Assembly: GCA_025094145.1 (NCBI GenBank)
Contig: JALLLS010000001.1
Location: 434,001-498,000, forward strand
Length of the DNA stretch: 64,000 bases
Reading direction: 5' to 3'
Source of the DNA: Spinellus fusiger
Lineage: Eukaryota > Mucoromycota > Mucoromycetes > Mucorales > Phycomycetaceae
Position numbers and translations under genes: made by a program. Below the pieces are notes generated by a model. It worked only from the letters and a program-made list of their open reading frames with translations, searched no databases and was not told the DNA's origin. Positions 62,323-64,000 of this stretch are shown piece by piece. Within the stretch, counting starts at the first letter, position 1. Each line of letters begins with the position of its first letter.

Positions 62323-63023
62323 ATGCCTGTCAAACAGTTCAACACAGCCTATCCAGTGATTGACACTGACCCACACTTCTTCCGTGTCGTGCGCTACTTT
62401 AGAACATCCGACTACGCTGCATGGGCTGTTGGTACTGCCGCTGCTCCTGCTCTCTTTGTTGGCATGGGTAAGTAACACCCCAACCACTCTATGGTATGAA
62501 CTAGCAGGAGAATAGAAAGAGTAGAGCCTGTGGTGGGTAACTTACGCCAGCTCCGTCTTCCTATCCGCATTGCCACCTTCTTTGGTGCTGTGGGTGGTTT
62601 CCTGTATGCTTACCAGAACAGCAGTAGTAAGTGCACTGTCCTTTTATTCTATTAAACAACAACCCTCATCAACAACAACCCTCATCAATAACGGTATGCT
62701 AATGACGTGTCTATAGTGCGTTTCTGGGGTTGGACTGAGAATGCAGCAGAAGTTGAAAAGGACTTTGCAGAAATGACCCAGCGTGTGAGAGAAGGAAAGT
62801 CATTGTACGGCGATACCAACATGCCTGTGAATGTTGCTGATGAGTCTTCAAGAAACTCTCGATTTGCACAACTGAAGTTTGGTAAGCCCTTGTCCATCCA
62901 TAACAGCCACCAGAAAGAGACTGACCATGGGGTGTAGGTGCCATTCCCTGGTTCAACTTCGCCAACCACAACAACCACGGTGTGGATACTTCCAAATATT
63001 ATGAGGCTTCTCGAGTAGAATAA
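62323..63023 (+). CDS. NADH:ubiquinone oxidoreductase 21 kDa subunit (complex I)
   Basis: An accessory subunit of mitochondrial complex I found in fungi. Exons are 62323-62467, 62525-62626, 62717-62881 and 62938-63023, giving 165 residues. The N-terminal domain starts with PVIDTDPHFFRVVRYFRTSDYAAW and a membrane segment. LRLPIRIATFFGAVGGFLYAYQ forms the second membrane segment, and the C-terminal domain contains RFWGWTENAAEVEKD, EGKSLYG, RNSRFAQLKFGAIPWFNFANH and GVDTSKYYE. Both family domains (N- and C-terminal halves) are complete. All four splice joins keep the conserved blocks in frame. No cleavable presequence is apparent, as in its family. Confidence 0.9.
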
Positions 63024-63449
63024 ATGGAGCGGTGGAAGAGGAAGACTGTTGAATGTTCCTGTTGCATAAAGCTATACTTTCACTCTTTTTTATTTATTTT
63101 CCTTTTTATTTATTTTCCATTTCTTCTCATTAGAGAGAGAGATGTGTGTGTGTGTGGGTGGGTGGATCCAAGGGTGTGTCGATAGAATAGAAAGTGAAAA
63201 ATATCAGCTTCTCATTGGATAAAGAAGAAACACTTCCGTTGATCTACACCCTTCCAAGTGCTTACAATTCTTTAGATGTGCAGGTGGGCATGTTTGGCCA
63301 TGCACTCACTGATAAACTCACTCACTGACACATCCTCCGAAAGAAGGAGCGCCACTCAAAAAGGAAAGCGTGTCACATCCTAGAGGCCACTCCTTTTCTT
63401 GCTGGTGTCTCCACAATAAATATCATTTCACACCCGATCAAGCACGATC

Positions 63450-64000
63450 ATGACTGAAAACCCACAGAAAACAGCTTCATTCACTTCATTCGACTTTGAC
63501 CCTCGGTTGGCTCGAGCCATTGCTCAGCTCAACTTTACCCATCCTACTCTTGTCCAGCAAAAAGCCATTCCACTCGCACTGGCAGGCAAAGACATTCTTG
63601 CTCGTGCACGGACAGGCAGTGGAAAGACAGCAGCCTACGTTATGCCCATTGTTCAAAAGATACTTCAGGCAAATTCCGAGGACACAGAACCTTCTATCAA
63701 AGCACTGATCCTTGTGCCTACAAGAGAATTAGCAGAGCAAGTGACAGGGCATATCAACAAACTACTTGTGTATGCAAACCAGGCAGTCAAGGTTGCTAAT
63801 TTGGCTGGACAAGTAGCACTCCAGCTTCAAAGGTAAACAAAGAATTCTACAGGTCAAAATAAATAAATAAATACACATGTTGCATTGATGAATAAATACA
63901 ATAAATAAATAATGGTCTTTCTATCTATAGGCCTGTGTTGGCAGAGAAACCTGATATTATTGTTGCTACTCCCAGTAAAGCATTGGTTCATCTTGAGGCT
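63450..64000 (+). CDS. DBP9: DEAD-box RNA helicase, DBP9-like (5' part)
   Basis: An ATP-dependent RNA helicase, predicted to act in 60S ribosome assembly in the nucleolus if it is DBP9/DDX56. Exon 1 is 63450-63832 and exon 2 starts at 63931 and runs off the window. Readable motifs are the Q-motif region [34 protein letters not shown], motif I ARTGSGKT, motif Ia PTRELA and IIVATPSK. The window ends before the DEAD box, so catalytic completeness cannot be judged. Assignment to DBP9 rather than another DEAD protein rests on the F-D-PRL...THPTLVQ pattern and the IVATP SK context. Confidence 0.78.

Overview
This is a eukaryotic nuclear window. The short spliceosomal introns (mostly 35-130 nt, GTAAGT-like donors, CTAAC/CTNA branch-like sites), very AT-rich spacers, TATA boxes close to start codons and gene content (fungal ENA-type ATPase, HAL-family kinase, PFA4 acyltransferase, fungal complex I 21 kDa subunit) point to a fungus. 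The transposon set (a Plavaka/KDZ-like transposase with a C2H2 finger, Tc1/mariner relics, an IS630-like element, a non-LTR retroelement) together with FAM72 and AARSD1 homologues suggests an early-diverging lineage, most likely Mucoromycota. That placement is inference; no marker gene was compared.

Layout. 1-14.2 kb is a transposon graveyard: a minus-strand Plavaka/CACTA-like transposase (1.6-4.4 kb) with one in-frame amber and one frameshift, a decayed LINE directly beside it (4.5-9.3 kb), and two Tc1/mariner relics (9.6-10.4 and 12.9-14.2 kb). 14.2-18.1 kb is AT-rich and empty. 18.2-25.3 kb is a gene island: an ENA-type P-type ATPase (+), then COX12, a COPI-associated/TVP15-like Golgi membrane protein and glutathione reductase (all minus). 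25.7-28.7 kb holds an IS630-like element with intact terminal inverted repeats and a Tc1 relic. 28.7-34.1 kb is another AT-rich desert.

From 34.2 to 48.8 kb genes are dense: PFA4-like palmitoyltransferase, FAM72 homologue, a PARP-type zinc-finger protein, TSR2 and RFA3 (divergent, 183 bp apart), a HAL4/HAL5-family kinase, an HRI-type eIF2alpha kinase and a single-pass membrane protein with a C-terminal SH3 domain. 48.9-54 kb is mostly empty. 54.9-64 kb carries a CAMK-like kinase, a YeiH/UPF0324 membrane protein, AARSD1 (alanyl-tRNA editing), complex I 21 kDa subunit and the start of a DBP9-like DEAD-box helicase that runs off the right edge.

Gene models were spliced by hand from reading-frame continuity, GT/AG sites and conserved family motifs. 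Each model listed with a complete exon set sums to a whole number of codons. Functional themes are respiration and redox (COX12, complex I 21 kDa, GLR1), ribosome and translation quality control (TSR2, DBP9, AARSD1, HRI-type kinase), cation homeostasis (ENA, HAL-type kinase) and genome maintenance (RFA3, PARP-type finger). The most interesting observation is an AUG-less in-frame extension upstream of glutathione reductase. It has a CTG in excellent initiation context and reads like a mitochondrial targeting sequence.
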